A stretch of DNA of 27,012 nucleotides from Actinomycetes bacterium (GTDB lineage Bacteria > Actinomycetota > Actinomycetes > Propionibacteriales > Propionibacteriaceae), in the NCBI GenBank assembly GCA_023442485.1, contig JAEZZG010000028.1, positions 1 through 27,012 of the forward strand, read 5' to 3'. This document shows, one piece after another, positions 7,801-14,422 of this stretch (the first letter of the stretch is position 1; every line of letters begins with the position of its first letter). The position numbers were made by a program, and so were the translations under genes. The notes under the pieces are model-generated. The model was given only the letters and a program-made list of their open reading frames with translations, had not been told where the DNA came from and ran no database searches.

Positions 7801-8443
7801 GACCGACGGCATCGATCCAGCGTCGCAGCTCAGCCGTGGCACGAGCGTGATCTTTCGACGTCACGAGAGAGCCAAGAGGGGAATCCGACCCCAACATCAC
7901 CATCAAAGATCCGTCCGAGGCTGCGTCGACGAGTTGCTCGAAACTGGCAGTGGCCAAATGTGGAAGGCGAACCTTCCCCGAGACGGCATGGCCTCCGAGT
8001 GAACCCGAGATGGCGTCAGCGTGGTGGGATTCATGGACAGTAGTCACCAGGGCACATAGGGCGCCCCAACCGCCCCCAGGACGAGCTAGGACGCAAACCC
8101 GCAGTGGGGGATCAGGCCTGAATGAGCCACCTCGAGATGGTGTCGCACCGGCCCGATAGAGCTTAGCGCTGCGCCCTGACGACAAGCCAAGATCAACGCC
8201 AATGACGGGGTTGATCTGGTGCCGCTGACAGGCGGAGGCGAATTTCACTGCCCCGTAGAGCCCATTACGATCAACCAGCCCCATCGCCGACATGCCCAGC
8301 TTGGCTGCCTGGGCAACTAGATCGTCAGGGTGCGAGGCCCCATAGCGTAGGGAATACCCCGAAGACACCCGAAGATGGGAGAAGGAGGAAACCCGCCGCA
8401 TTTCCGTTGCATAGCTAACACCGCTCACAGCAGGACCAGCCAT
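4883..8443 (-). CDS. dnaE2: Error-prone DNA polymerase III alpha subunit DnaE2 (ImuC-like)
   Basis: A 1186-residue C-family polymerase. The N-terminal PHP domain has lost its metal-binding pattern: where active PHP domains read HxHS and TDHxGLYG, this one reads HLRVSSGYS (23-31) and VDRNGLYG (57-64). The polymerase centre is complete: RGSGAGSLVNYLLSIS near 421, PDIDLD at 459-464 with D460 and D462, and KLDVLG with D613. A helix-hairpin-helix region and an OB fold (DVLVVGAKVATQTPPV and VDDGTGPIDVNFF) close the protein. Length fits DnaE2 (about 1050-1200), which supports mutagenic bypass in SOS. ATG 8443 overlaps the DUF6504 stop (TGATG); TTG 8446 is a possible alternative. The housekeeping dnaE1 is not in the window. 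Confidence 0.94.
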   Translation of the reverse strand: MAGPAVSGVSYATEMRRVSSFSHLRVSSGYSLRYGASHPDDLVAQAAKLGMSAMGLVDRNGLYGAVKFASACQRHQINPVIGVDLGLSSGRSAKLYRAGATPSRGGSFRPDPPLRVCVLARPGGGWGALCALVTTVHESHHADAISGSLGGHAVSGKVRLPHLATASFEQLVDAASDGSLMVMLGSDSPLGSLVTSKDHARATAELRRWIDAVGLANLVIAPRNFRAGGCGPGSAIHAARMVALADELGVRSILVNDVRMVSADQLAVVDVLDATRNRIPISGLVREAAVGQAWLKPIPEMVALADEVGQRAGRRDRGRGLCAMTQEIAQELSLDPAVDVGLGQIHLPRQSESDYAELSQRCWDAIPSRFSCSDPVLLAKVEQRLAEELGVIKELGFPAYFLTVADVVDFIRRAQIRCTARGSGAGSLVNYLLSISGVDPISNNLLMERFLSIHRTELPDIDLDVESARRLEIYQMITKHFGRDRVVCVGMFDTYRARSAIRDVGAALSLAPADVDQLAKAFPRVRANQITRSLDVFPELRPIQQSLPQWKQILDIAAALDGLPGNLAMHPCGVIIGPPDLGQLTPHEPSLDGFPVSQFDKHDVEAAGLLKLDVLGVRMQSALSFAVDEIERSVGERIDIDGLAPFADPATYQLISSTHTLGCFQIESPGQRELVGRFGPENFTDVVIDISLFRPGPVKSDMVTPFLQARHGLKEPHYAHPSLRSILAETGGVVVFHEQVIRLISTITGVPLSRGDQVRRLLGNPEDHQRIGEWFFAQGRHQGYSDEMISHVWEILVSFASFGFCRAHAAAFAVPTYQSAWLKTHYPAAFLAGVLTHDPGMYPKRLLLNEARRMGIRVGVIDINRSRRGYHAHKLGIRSVLGDAGDESFPGFNTSGLPNGDGWFIQPGLMDIRGISSAELDAIVAGQPYRSLTDFCQRARVSRPVLEDLIMVGAFDELYRCAERYSAHVAAPAALTRRDLLLRSKELVGFGDAHTEVDLLGNAESRSTHVFLPTDVPSTQLPKMDEKEIISAELDVCGMDISGHVLDPYRQSLGELIVDGMPITWASELRALPPKSDVLVVGAKVATQTPPVKSGQRVVFVTVDDGTGPIDVNFFSSAQERYAHVIFQNWLLILHGKIRRTGKNGLSLTGVRAWPLLDVLKKRGLADHGCPASKKMWWTSPMSSGQ

Positions 8444-8757
8444 CAATCCACCACCGATCTGAGCAGCCAGGAATCGGAGGAAAGATCGTAGCTGAGCTCG
8501 TAAATACCTGATTCAGCCAAGGCTGGGCTGACCGCATAGACCCGCCAAATCTCTTGCTGACCAGGTTCTGCACCGCCTACACCCGTCTCCCACCAGGAGC
8601 GAAACTCCACCCATGACGTCAGTAATTGGTCAACATTCCAGACCTGCCCGCGCCAACGGAACTTGACCGGCTCGAGGCTAGATCGCACCCCGGCTACATC
8701 GCGCCTAGGCGAGGGCGGCGCAACCATCACGCTGATCGGGGCATCGTATCTACGCAT
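8443..8757 (-). CDS. DUF6504-like small protein, first gene of the DnaE2-DinB operon
   Basis: A 104-residue soluble protein that begins MRRYDAPISV. Its conserved-looking core is KFRWRGQVWNVDQLLTSWVEFRSWW, followed by EIWRVYAV and a C-terminal GIYELSYDLSSDSWLLRSVVD. This matches my recollection of the DUF6504 family, found beside dnaE2/dinB in actinobacteria and lacking an assigned function. The frame is open to 8784, but I choose ATG 8757 because GGAGGTG lies five bases upstream. The stop overlaps the dnaE2 start by one base, implying coupled synthesis. A LexA box lies 46 bases upstream, so it should be DNA-damage induced. The many Trp/Tyr/Arg residues and beta-rich pattern would suit a small binding module, but that is inference. 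Confidence 0.8.
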   Translation of the reverse strand: MRRYDAPISVMVAPPSPRRDVAGVRSSLEPVKFRWRGQVWNVDQLLTSWVEFRSWWETGVGGAEPGQQEIWRVYAVSPALAESGIYELSYDLSSDSWLLRSVVD

Positions 8758-8803
8758 CGCCACACCTCCATGAACCGAAGACACTCCACGAAAACAAACT
8801 CAA

Positions 8804-8819
8804 TAGAACACTTGTTCGA
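8804..8819 (-). promoter_or_regulatory. LexA (SOS) box
   Basis: The minus-strand sequence TCGAACAAGTGTTCTA matches the actinobacterial/Gram-positive LexA site TCGAAC-N4-GTTCGA in all but one flank base, with a perfect GAAC-N4-GTTC core. It lies 46 bases before the DUF6504 start and directly downstream of a -10-like TAGGAT, where a repressor would block initiation. It is about 160 bases from the divergent HelD gene, so control of that gene is less likely. Confidence 0.88.
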
Positions 8820-8826
8820 TTCACTT

Positions 8827-8857
8827 ATCCTAGCGCATGGCCACAGCGTCGCGTCAA
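8827..8857 (-). promoter_or_regulatory. Likely promoter of the DUF6504-dnaE2-dinB operon
   Basis: Minus-strand TTGACG (8852-8857) and TAGGAT (8827-8832) are separated by 19 bases, slightly long for a housekeeping sigma promoter. The predicted start falls at the edge of the LexA box, which is the expected geometry for SOS repression. Confidence 0.5.
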
Positions 8858-8976
8858 CCCCTTTACCTCATCGATTCTTCACTCCCCCACACCCCTACCA
8901 GATGTGCTCTCGGTTGCATGAAGAGCTAAACTAGGCTTTTGGTACTTTTCGCAGGCTTCGTCGAAAGAGGTCTCTT

Positions 8977-11235
8977 TTGGCTAAGAACCCAGACGCTCCA
9001 TTGAGTGACTCGTCGCGCCAGCCTCACCGCACTAGCCTCCTGGCGTCTGAGCTTGCCGACGAGCAAGCTCACGTTGATCGCGTCTACGCCAATCTCGCCC
9101 ATGCGATGGATTCTGCCCGTGAAGCCCATCGCCAAGGCCAACAGATCTACCAGACAGACCGGTCCGGCTTCGTGCGCGAAGAGGATTCCACCGCGATGTT
9201 CGAGCGCGATGCCTTCTCGTATCAGACAGCCAAACGTCTAGCCATCCTCGACGCCGAACACGAAGGCCTCGTCTTCGGACGCCTCGACCTGAATACCCCA
9301 GAGACTCGCTATATCGGCAGAATCGGGGTGCGCGACCAAGACTACGAACCCCTCGTGATTGACTGGCGGGCACCTGCCGCAGAGCCTTTCTACCGGGCGA
9401 CCTCCCAAAACCCGATGGATGTGGTCCGTCGTCGCGTCCTCAGATGCCGTGACGACAAGGTGATTGGCATCGAAGATGACCTCATCGACGCCAACGCAGA
9501 CACTGACCTCGCGGTGATCGGCGAGGGCGCGCTGATGGCTGCGCTGACCCGGGCTCGCGGACACACCATGCGCGACATCGTCGCCACTATCCAGGCCGAG
9601 CAGGATTCGGCTATCCGCGCCCCCTACCAGGGCGTGACTACGATCTCGGGTGGCCCGGGCACCGGCAAGACGGTGGTTGCTTTGCACCGAGCTGCCTATC
9701 TGCTCTACACCAATCGCAAACGTCTCGAAAAAGGCGGTGTGCTCGTAATCGGCCCGTCGCCGATCTTCATGAACTACATCGAGAGGGTTCTGCCGAGCCT
9801 TGGTGAGGACACCGTCACCTTGCGGTCTATCGGGCAGGTCGCTTCGGACGTCTTGGGGTACTCGTCACAGCGTCTGGACCCCGCCGAAGCCGCCACCGTC
9901 AAGGGCAGTCTGCGGATGCGCAAACTTCTGCGCCGTCTCGCCTACGAACCGCTGTCAGCCTCCGACACTGCCGAGTTGAGGGTGACGGCGAAGGGCGAGG
10001 TGCTCAAGCTCAGCGCCGCCGAGATTGCCGAGATTCGCACCACCGTCTTCAACTCTCAAAAGCTCAATCTGGCTAGACCGCTGGCCGAGAAGCTCACCTT
10101 GGATGCGTTGTGGCAGAAGATGCCTGAGGTTGAAGACTTCACCCGGGCGGCTTTTGACCAGATGGTGACGGGGTCACCGCGCTACATCATGTTCATGAAT
10201 GCCTGCTGGCCGTCGTTGAGCCCCGAGTCAGTGCTGGCTCGCCTGGCTGACCGCGAACTCGCCCACCAGGTCGGCGAGGGGCTGTTCACGCCGACGCAGA
10301 TTGATGTCTTGTCCGAGAGCTACCGGATGATGGACCACACTGTCGCCGGGTCTTTGACGGGATGGACGGTCGCCGACACCGCCTTACTCGACGAACTCGC
10401 CTATATCCTTGGCCCGCAGGAAGACCACCACGACGATGACGACCCGGTGATGTTCCTGGAGACAGCCACCGGAGTGACCGAGTTGGTGACAACCGCCGAT
10501 AAACTCACCTTCACCCGCGAGATCGGGGTCGAAGCCGAAGTCCAAGACACCTACGCCCACATCTTGGTGGATGAGGCCCAAGACATCACCCCGATGCAGT
10601 GGCGGATGTTGCGCCGTCGCGGCCCGCAGGCAAGCTGGACTCTCGTCGGGGACCCGGCCCAAAGTTCTTTCCCGATCGTCACCGAGACGAATCAGGCATT
10701 GACCTCGCTGATCGGGCGTTCCCCGCACCGCAATTTCACTCTGACTACGAATTACCGTTCCCCTGCCGAGGTTTTCGATTTGGCTGCTCGGGTCATCCAA
10801 GCCGTCGATCCGGAGGCAAATGTCCCCGACGCTGTGCGCAAGACGGGCGTCACACCGACCTTGCTTTCCTGCCCCAAGAATCTCCTGATCTCTACCATCG
10901 AGGATACTATTGCTTCCCTGGTAGAAGAGGTCGCGGGGACCATCGGCGTGATCTGTCCGCCGTCGTTGATGGATGAGATTCAAGAACGCGTCGACAACGG
11001 GCAAGCTGCCGCCGCAGCCGGAGACCGCTTGGTGCTCGTCACCCCTCTGGAGTCGAAGGGCTTGGAATATGACGGGGTGATCGTGGTCAGCCCAGACGAT
11101 ATCGTGGCCGAGTCGCCGGGCGGGGTGCGGGTGCTGTATGTGGCTCTGACTCGCCCGACCCAGCGTCTGGTAACGATTGATATTGACCGTGGTGAGCGCT
11201 CGAACCAGTGGCGCAAATACCTGCCTGGCGACTAG
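8977..11235 (+). CDS. helD: HelD-like superfamily 1 ATPase (RNA polymerase recycling factor)
   Basis: A 752-residue UvrD/Rep-type NTPase. Residues 1-60 form the helical, coiled-coil-like arm that HelD inserts into RNA polymerase. A Q-motif-like IQAEQDSAIRAP (205-216) precedes Walker A GGPGTGKT (225-232). Walker B VDEAQD is at 531-536, LVGDPAQSSF (about 556-565) is the next helicase motif, and ESKGLEYDGVIVV and VALTRPTQRL are late motifs V and VI. The region between the two RecA domains is HelD-like rather than UvrD-like, and no UvrD 2B domain is apparent. HelD proteins free stalled RNA polymerase from nucleic acid using ATP and can give rifampicin tolerance in some actinobacteria. The start is TTG 8977 behind AGAGGTC. 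It is divergent from the SOS cassette and convergent with metF. Confidence 0.9.
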   Translation: MAKNPDAPLSDSSRQPHRTSLLASELADEQAHVDRVYANLAHAMDSAREAHRQGQQIYQTDRSGFVREEDSTAMFERDAFSYQTAKRLAILDAEHEGLVFGRLDLNTPETRYIGRIGVRDQDYEPLVIDWRAPAAEPFYRATSQNPMDVVRRRVLRCRDDKVIGIEDDLIDANADTDLAVIGEGALMAALTRARGHTMRDIVATIQAEQDSAIRAPYQGVTTISGGPGTGKTVVALHRAAYLLYTNRKRLEKGGVLVIGPSPIFMNYIERVLPSLGEDTVTLRSIGQVASDVLGYSSQRLDPAEAATVKGSLRMRKLLRRLAYEPLSASDTAELRVTAKGEVLKLSAAEIAEIRTTVFNSQKLNLARPLAEKLTLDALWQKMPEVEDFTRAAFDQMVTGSPRYIMFMNACWPSLSPESVLARLADRELAHQVGEGLFTPTQIDVLSESYRMMDHTVAGSLTGWTVADTALLDELAYILGPQEDHHDDDDPVMFLETATGVTELVTTADKLTFTREIGVEAEVQDTYAHILVDEAQDITPMQWRMLRRRGPQASWTLVGDPAQSSFPIVTETNQALTSLIGRSPHRNFTLTTNYRSPAEVFDLAARVIQAVDPEANVPDAVRKTGVTPTLLSCPKNLLISTIEDTIASLVEEVAGTIGVICPPSLMDEIQERVDNGQAAAAAGDRLVLVTPLESKGLEYDGVIVVSPDDIVAESPGGVRVLYVALTRPTQRLVTIDIDRGERSNQWRKYLPGD

Positions 11236-11269
11236 ACCAGGCCGTTACCCCACTTCCTATCCACGACGC

Positions 11270-12157
11270 CTACCAGCCGCGACTTTTCAGCTCTTTGACA
11301 ATCTCAGCGGATGCCGTTGACCGGTTCTGCGTGTAGAGATGGATTCCCGGGGCTCCTTCGCGGAGCACCTTCTCGGCGAGTTCTACGGCGATCTCGATTC
11401 CTACCTGACGTACCGCCGCCGGATCGTCGCGGATTTCATCGATCCGCTCCACGATGGCGGCCGGCATCGGCGCACCCGACATCTGTGGGAACCGCTCGAG
11501 TTGGGTCACTGCGGTAATCGGCATGATCCCGGCGAGGATGGGCAGGTCGCAGCCTGCTCGTCTTACCCTCTCGACCAGTCTGATGTAGCTGGACGGGTCA
11601 AAGAAGAGCTGAGTGATCGCGAACTCTGCTCCCGCCTCGGCCTTGTCACACATGATCCGGACGTCGAGATCAGCGTCACGATGTTCAGGATGAAGTTCGG
11701 GGAACGCGGCCACTCCGACACAAAAATCCCCTCGCGACTTGACCAGTCTGACCAGTTCGGTGGCGTTGACTAGGCCCTCAGGGTGTTGTTCCCAGGGCTG
11801 GAGCGGTCCGCCAGGCATGTCGCCTCGAATCGCAAGGATGTGTCGAACACCGGCGTCAGCGTAGTTGTCGACCATGACGGCGAGATCGTCTCGACTCTGC
11901 GAAACACAGGTGAGGTGGCCGACGGTGCGCATCGGCGAAGCCGCCATCCGTCGGGTGACTTCGAGGGTGTTGTCTCTGCGGGAACCATTCGCTCCATAGG
12001 TGACTGAGACGAAATCCGGGTGCAGCGGATGCAACGCAGTCACCGTCTCCCACAACGTCTCGACTCCGGCCTCGGTTTTAGGTGGGAAGAACTCAAAGCT
12101 GAAGGTCCGGTGTCCGGTATTCAGCAGATCAACAATCGTCTCCGCAGCACTAGTCAT
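11270..12157 (-). CDS. metF: 5,10-methylenetetrahydrofolate reductase
   Basis: A 295-residue FAD-dependent TIM-barrel enzyme that reduces 5,10-methylene-THF to 5-methyl-THF for methionine synthesis. Visible motifs are TFSFEFFPPKTEAG near the N terminus (catalytic Glu), VSVTYGANG, GHLTCV, ILAIRGDMPGG, VAAFPELHPE (equivalent to GCYPEVHPE in well-studied MetF), AITQLFFD and LPILAGIMPI. Length fits the bacterial family. The frame stays open to 12196 (TTG), with ATGs at 12166 and 12157. I prefer ATG 12157 because no ribosome site precedes any of them, while a TACCAT -10-like element sits 7 bases before it, the geometry of a leaderless mRNA. It is divergent from the polyprenyl synthase and converges on helD with only 34 bases between stops. 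Confidence 0.94.
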   Translation of the reverse strand: MTSAAETIVDLLNTGHRTFSFEFFPPKTEAGVETLWETVTALHPLHPDFVSVTYGANGSRRDNTLEVTRRMAASPMRTVGHLTCVSQSRDDLAVMVDNYADAGVRHILAIRGDMPGGPLQPWEQHPEGLVNATELVRLVKSRGDFCVGVAAFPELHPEHRDADLDVRIMCDKAEAGAEFAITQLFFDPSSYIRLVERVRRAGCDLPILAGIMPITAVTQLERFPQMSGAPMPAAIVERIDEIRDDPAAVRQVGIEIAVELAEKVLREGAPGIHLYTQNRSTASAEIVKELKSRGW

Positions 12158-12164
12158 AAGGCTC

Positions 12165-12170
12165 ATGGTA
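12165..12170 (-). promoter_or_regulatory. Candidate leaderless -10 element of metF
   Basis: Minus-strand TACCAT followed by seven bases and ATG 12157 fits the actinobacterial TANNNT-N6/7-start pattern for leaderless transcription. No convincing -35 was found. Confidence 0.4.
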
Positions 12171-12309
12171 GGGGTTGAGATGAAACGCTGATGCAACTTC
12201 CCACTTGGTGGCCATCTGCCATCGCGATAGGCTAGGCGGCAGATTCCGGGGATGCCCGTCTCGATTCTGTGACCGAATCTCTAGCCGCCACCGAGGGAAA
12301 GTAGCGACC

Positions 12310-13437
12310 GTGAACACCGATCTCCTCCGTCCCGGAGCGCCGCTGCATCGCGACTATCTGACGGCCATCGACGGCTTGATCGACTCTTTCATTACCGAGC
12401 GCAGCGCAGAACTTGGCCACCTCTCGAAGGCTTTGGCCCCATTCTTGGAAGAAGCCAAGGCGTCGACTCTGGGCGGCAAACATCTGCGTCCTGCCTTTTG
12501 CACCTGGGGTTATTTCGCCGCTAATGGTGATCTGACTAGCTCTGACGCACTGAAGCGCGTGTTGGTGGCTTCGGCTTCCCTCGACGTGCTGCAGTCGTGT
12601 TTGCTGGTTCACGACGACGTCATTGACCAGGCTGATTTGCGTCGCGGACGCCCGTCGTCCTACCGCACCTTCGCTGATCTCCACCGCAACCTGGAAGGGG
12701 TCGGAGATGCAGACACCTTCGGACGCTCGGCAGCGATCCTGCTCGGTGACCTTCTCCACGTCTGGCACGACCAGATGTTCACCAGCTCGGGGTTCAGTGC
12801 AACCGAAATGCAACAGGCGATACCTTTGGTCTACGCCATGCGGGCAGAAGTCCAGGCCGGACAATACCTCGACGTGTTCCTCGAACAGCTACCTGACTTC
12901 TCCCCCGTCCCTGAACTTGGCCAAGTGGATATGGTTGCCACCGCGACCACCGTCGTGGAATATAAGTCCGCGCGTTATTCGGTGATGCGCCCGGTCCAGA
13001 TTGGTGCGGCCCTAGCTGGGGCCAACCGAGAACTGATCGACGGATTGGAAAGGTTCGGTTCCCCGCTAGGGCAGGCTTTCCAGCTCCGCGACGACGTTTT
13101 AGGCGTCTTCGGTGACCAAGCCACGACGGGCAAACCCAGCGGGGATGACGTCCGCGAAGGCAAACGCACCGTCCTGATTGCCCATGCGCTGAAACTGGCG
13201 AACCGTGGCGAGGCTGCCGAACTCGGTGAACTCCTGCGCCGCCGGGTCGAGGATGAAACCGAGATTGCCCGGGCTCAGCAGATCATCTCCGCCAGTGGCG
13301 CACTAGACATGGTCGAAGCCGATATTGCCCGCTACCTCCAGCAGGCCCACGAGGTGTTGTCGCAGTTGCCGATCAATGACGATGGACGGACCGCCTTGGC
13401 GAACTTAGCTGAGGCAACCGTCAACCGCACCAAGTAA
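12310..13437 (+). CDS. idsA: Polyprenyl (isoprenoid) diphosphate synthase, IdsA-like
   Basis: A trans-prenyltransferase of 375 residues that condenses isopentenyl diphosphate onto allylic diphosphates. It has the substrate loop GGKHLRP (55-61), the first Asp-rich motif DDVID (102-106) followed by RRGRPS, AGQYLDV near 183, and the second Asp-rich motif DDVLGVFGD from 261, so both Mg-binding sites are complete. Homologues make geranylgeranyl or longer diphosphates for quinones, carotenoids or lipids; chain length cannot be read safely here. The frame is open from 12205, but GTG 12310 is behind GAGGGAAAG and starts the family-typical region. Its neighbour metF is divergent, as in the mycobacterial idsA2 region. 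Confidence 0.92.
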   Translation: MNTDLLRPGAPLHRDYLTAIDGLIDSFITERSAELGHLSKALAPFLEEAKASTLGGKHLRPAFCTWGYFAANGDLTSSDALKRVLVASASLDVLQSCLLVHDDVIDQADLRRGRPSSYRTFADLHRNLEGVGDADTFGRSAAILLGDLLHVWHDQMFTSSGFSATEMQQAIPLVYAMRAEVQAGQYLDVFLEQLPDFSPVPELGQVDMVATATTVVEYKSARYSVMRPVQIGAALAGANRELIDGLERFGSPLGQAFQLRDDVLGVFGDQATTGKPSGDDVREGKRTVLIAHALKLANRGEAAELGELLRRRVEDETEIARAQQIISASGALDMVEADIARYLQQAHEVLSQLPINDDGRTALANLAEATVNRTK

Positions 13438-13519
13438 CCCCACCGCACCCGCACTACGCAACGATCATGCAACCCTCGCATCCCTGCTTCGCAGGCAAGG
13501 AATACGACCTGGCGACTTC

Positions 13520-13569
13520 ACCCGGTCACGGCTAGCTCAGCAGTGATAGCCCCTCACTCGGTGACGGGT
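13520..13569. terminator. Inverted repeat between convergent genes, possible bidirectional terminator
   Basis: ACCCG-g-TCAC (13520-13529) pairs with GTGACGGGT (13561-13569), with one bulged base. Inside it, GGCTA (13530-13534) pairs with TAGCC (13547-13551). It spans the thiE stop in the 116-base gap between the convergent polyprenyl synthase and thiE genes. A smaller CCTGC-TTC-GCAGG hairpin lies at 13483-13495. Neither has a U-tract, so termination is inferred. Confidence 0.4.
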
Positions 13570-14222
13570 TCAGGCCATCTGGCATCGACGGCGGCGCGCA
13601 GATCGGCGGCCATCTGGCCGGGATTGGGCGAGTGCAAGATAGCGCCGGAGACGCCGATGCGTCGGGCACCAGCGTCAAGAACCTCGTCGATATTGGCCAT
13701 GTTGATCCCGCCGACGGCGAACCAGGGCACCGTCTCAGCATCAACGGGCAACAGTTGTGCAACATGGTCGATGAGACCGAGCATGTCGAAATCACCGAGG
13801 AAGACCGGAGAGATAAAGAGGTAGTCAGCGCGCTCCCCGCCGAGTTCTGCACGCAACTCATTGCGGGAGTGAATGGACTTGCCGACGAGGGCATGAGGGT
13901 GGAGTTGTGCCCTAGCGTCTTGAGAACTTTGATCGGCAGCCCCTAAGTGAACCGCGTCTGCGTTGACCTTGGCTGCCACGTCGAGACGCTGCCCGACAAT
14001 CGCCAACTTGCGGTGTTGCTGGGCAATCTGGGTCGCGATGGTGGCGGCCTTCGCTAACCGGGTCCCGTCAGCCCTGGCGTCACGAATCTGGACCATATCC
14101 ACACCGCCGGCGTAGACCTCATTGAGCAGGTGACGGAATTCGTCCTCGCTGTGCCGCAGATCCGTCAGGAAATGCAGGCGAGCGAAACGCAGGCGATCAT
14201 GTAATCCGGTCAGTGCGGTCAT
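13554..14222 (-). CDS. thiE: ThiE/TenI-like thiamine phosphate synthase homologue, divergent
   Basis: A 222-residue TIM barrel of the thiamine phosphate synthase family, which joins hydroxymethylpyrimidine diphosphate and thiazole phosphate. Family landmarks are VDMVQIRD, ADAVHLGAAD, VGKSIHS, YLFISPVF, VPWFAVGGI and RIGVSGAIL. Several positions usually conserved in ThiE differ: the QLRxK pattern reads QIRDA (Lys lost), the Mg-binding VNDR reads VGQR, and no Thr-Lys follows SPVF. The protein may be a weak ThiE, a TenI-like thiazole tautomerase or something new. No other thiamine gene is nearby. I choose ATG 14222 over the open frame to 14315 because homology begins near it and a TATCCT element sits six bases upstream with no ribosome site, suggesting a leaderless mRNA. 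Confidence 0.75.
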   Translation of the reverse strand: MTALTGLHDRLRFARLHFLTDLRHSEDEFRHLLNEVYAGGVDMVQIRDARADGTRLAKAATIATQIAQQHRKLAIVGQRLDVAAKVNADAVHLGAADQSSQDARAQLHPHALVGKSIHSRNELRAELGGERADYLFISPVFLGDFDMLGLIDHVAQLLPVDAETVPWFAVGGINMANIDEVLDAGARRIGVSGAILHSPNPGQMAADLRAAVDARWPEPVTE

Positions 14223-14228
14223 GTGCCA

Positions 14229-14234
14229 AGGATA
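14229..14234 (-). promoter_or_regulatory. Candidate leaderless -10 element of the thiE-like gene
   Basis: Minus-strand TATCCT lies exactly six bases before ATG 14222. There is no Shine-Dalgarno sequence and no TPP riboswitch pattern in front of the gene. The -35 is unclear. Confidence 0.45.
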
Positions 14235-14339
14235 TGGCGCGAATTGCTGCCGCGCTACTATTTGGGCTTCTGTTTTGCCAAGTGAGACGCAGCGGCGATG
14301 ACTTCCCCTACTCAATCACGCCTGGAAGGGTGTCTATGT

Positions 14340-14368
14340 TTGGGTGCGACTTGATTCCGACTTAAGCT
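14340..14368 (+). promoter_or_regulatory. Candidate promoter of the PknL-like kinase gene
   Basis: TTGGGT (14340-14345) and TAAGCT (14363-14368) are separated by 17 bases, a good housekeeping sigma arrangement, about 55 bases upstream of the kinase start. Confidence 0.4.
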
Positions 14369-14422
14369 AGGTCATGGCTGCACGGCCTCTTCCTTCCCCG
14401 ACCGTGTATTTTGGAGCATCCA

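Noticed and set aside
8820..8976. LexA control of helD
   Set aside because: The box lies about 158 bases from the helD start and is positioned on the opposite promoter; no second box was seen.
10384..11004. Minus-strand frame inside helD
   Set aside because: Shadow of the helicase gene in high-GC DNA; helD motifs run through the whole interval.
14223..14400. TPP riboswitch in front of the thiE-like gene
   Set aside because: No CUGAGA-type core, and the gene seems to start almost directly at its -10 element.
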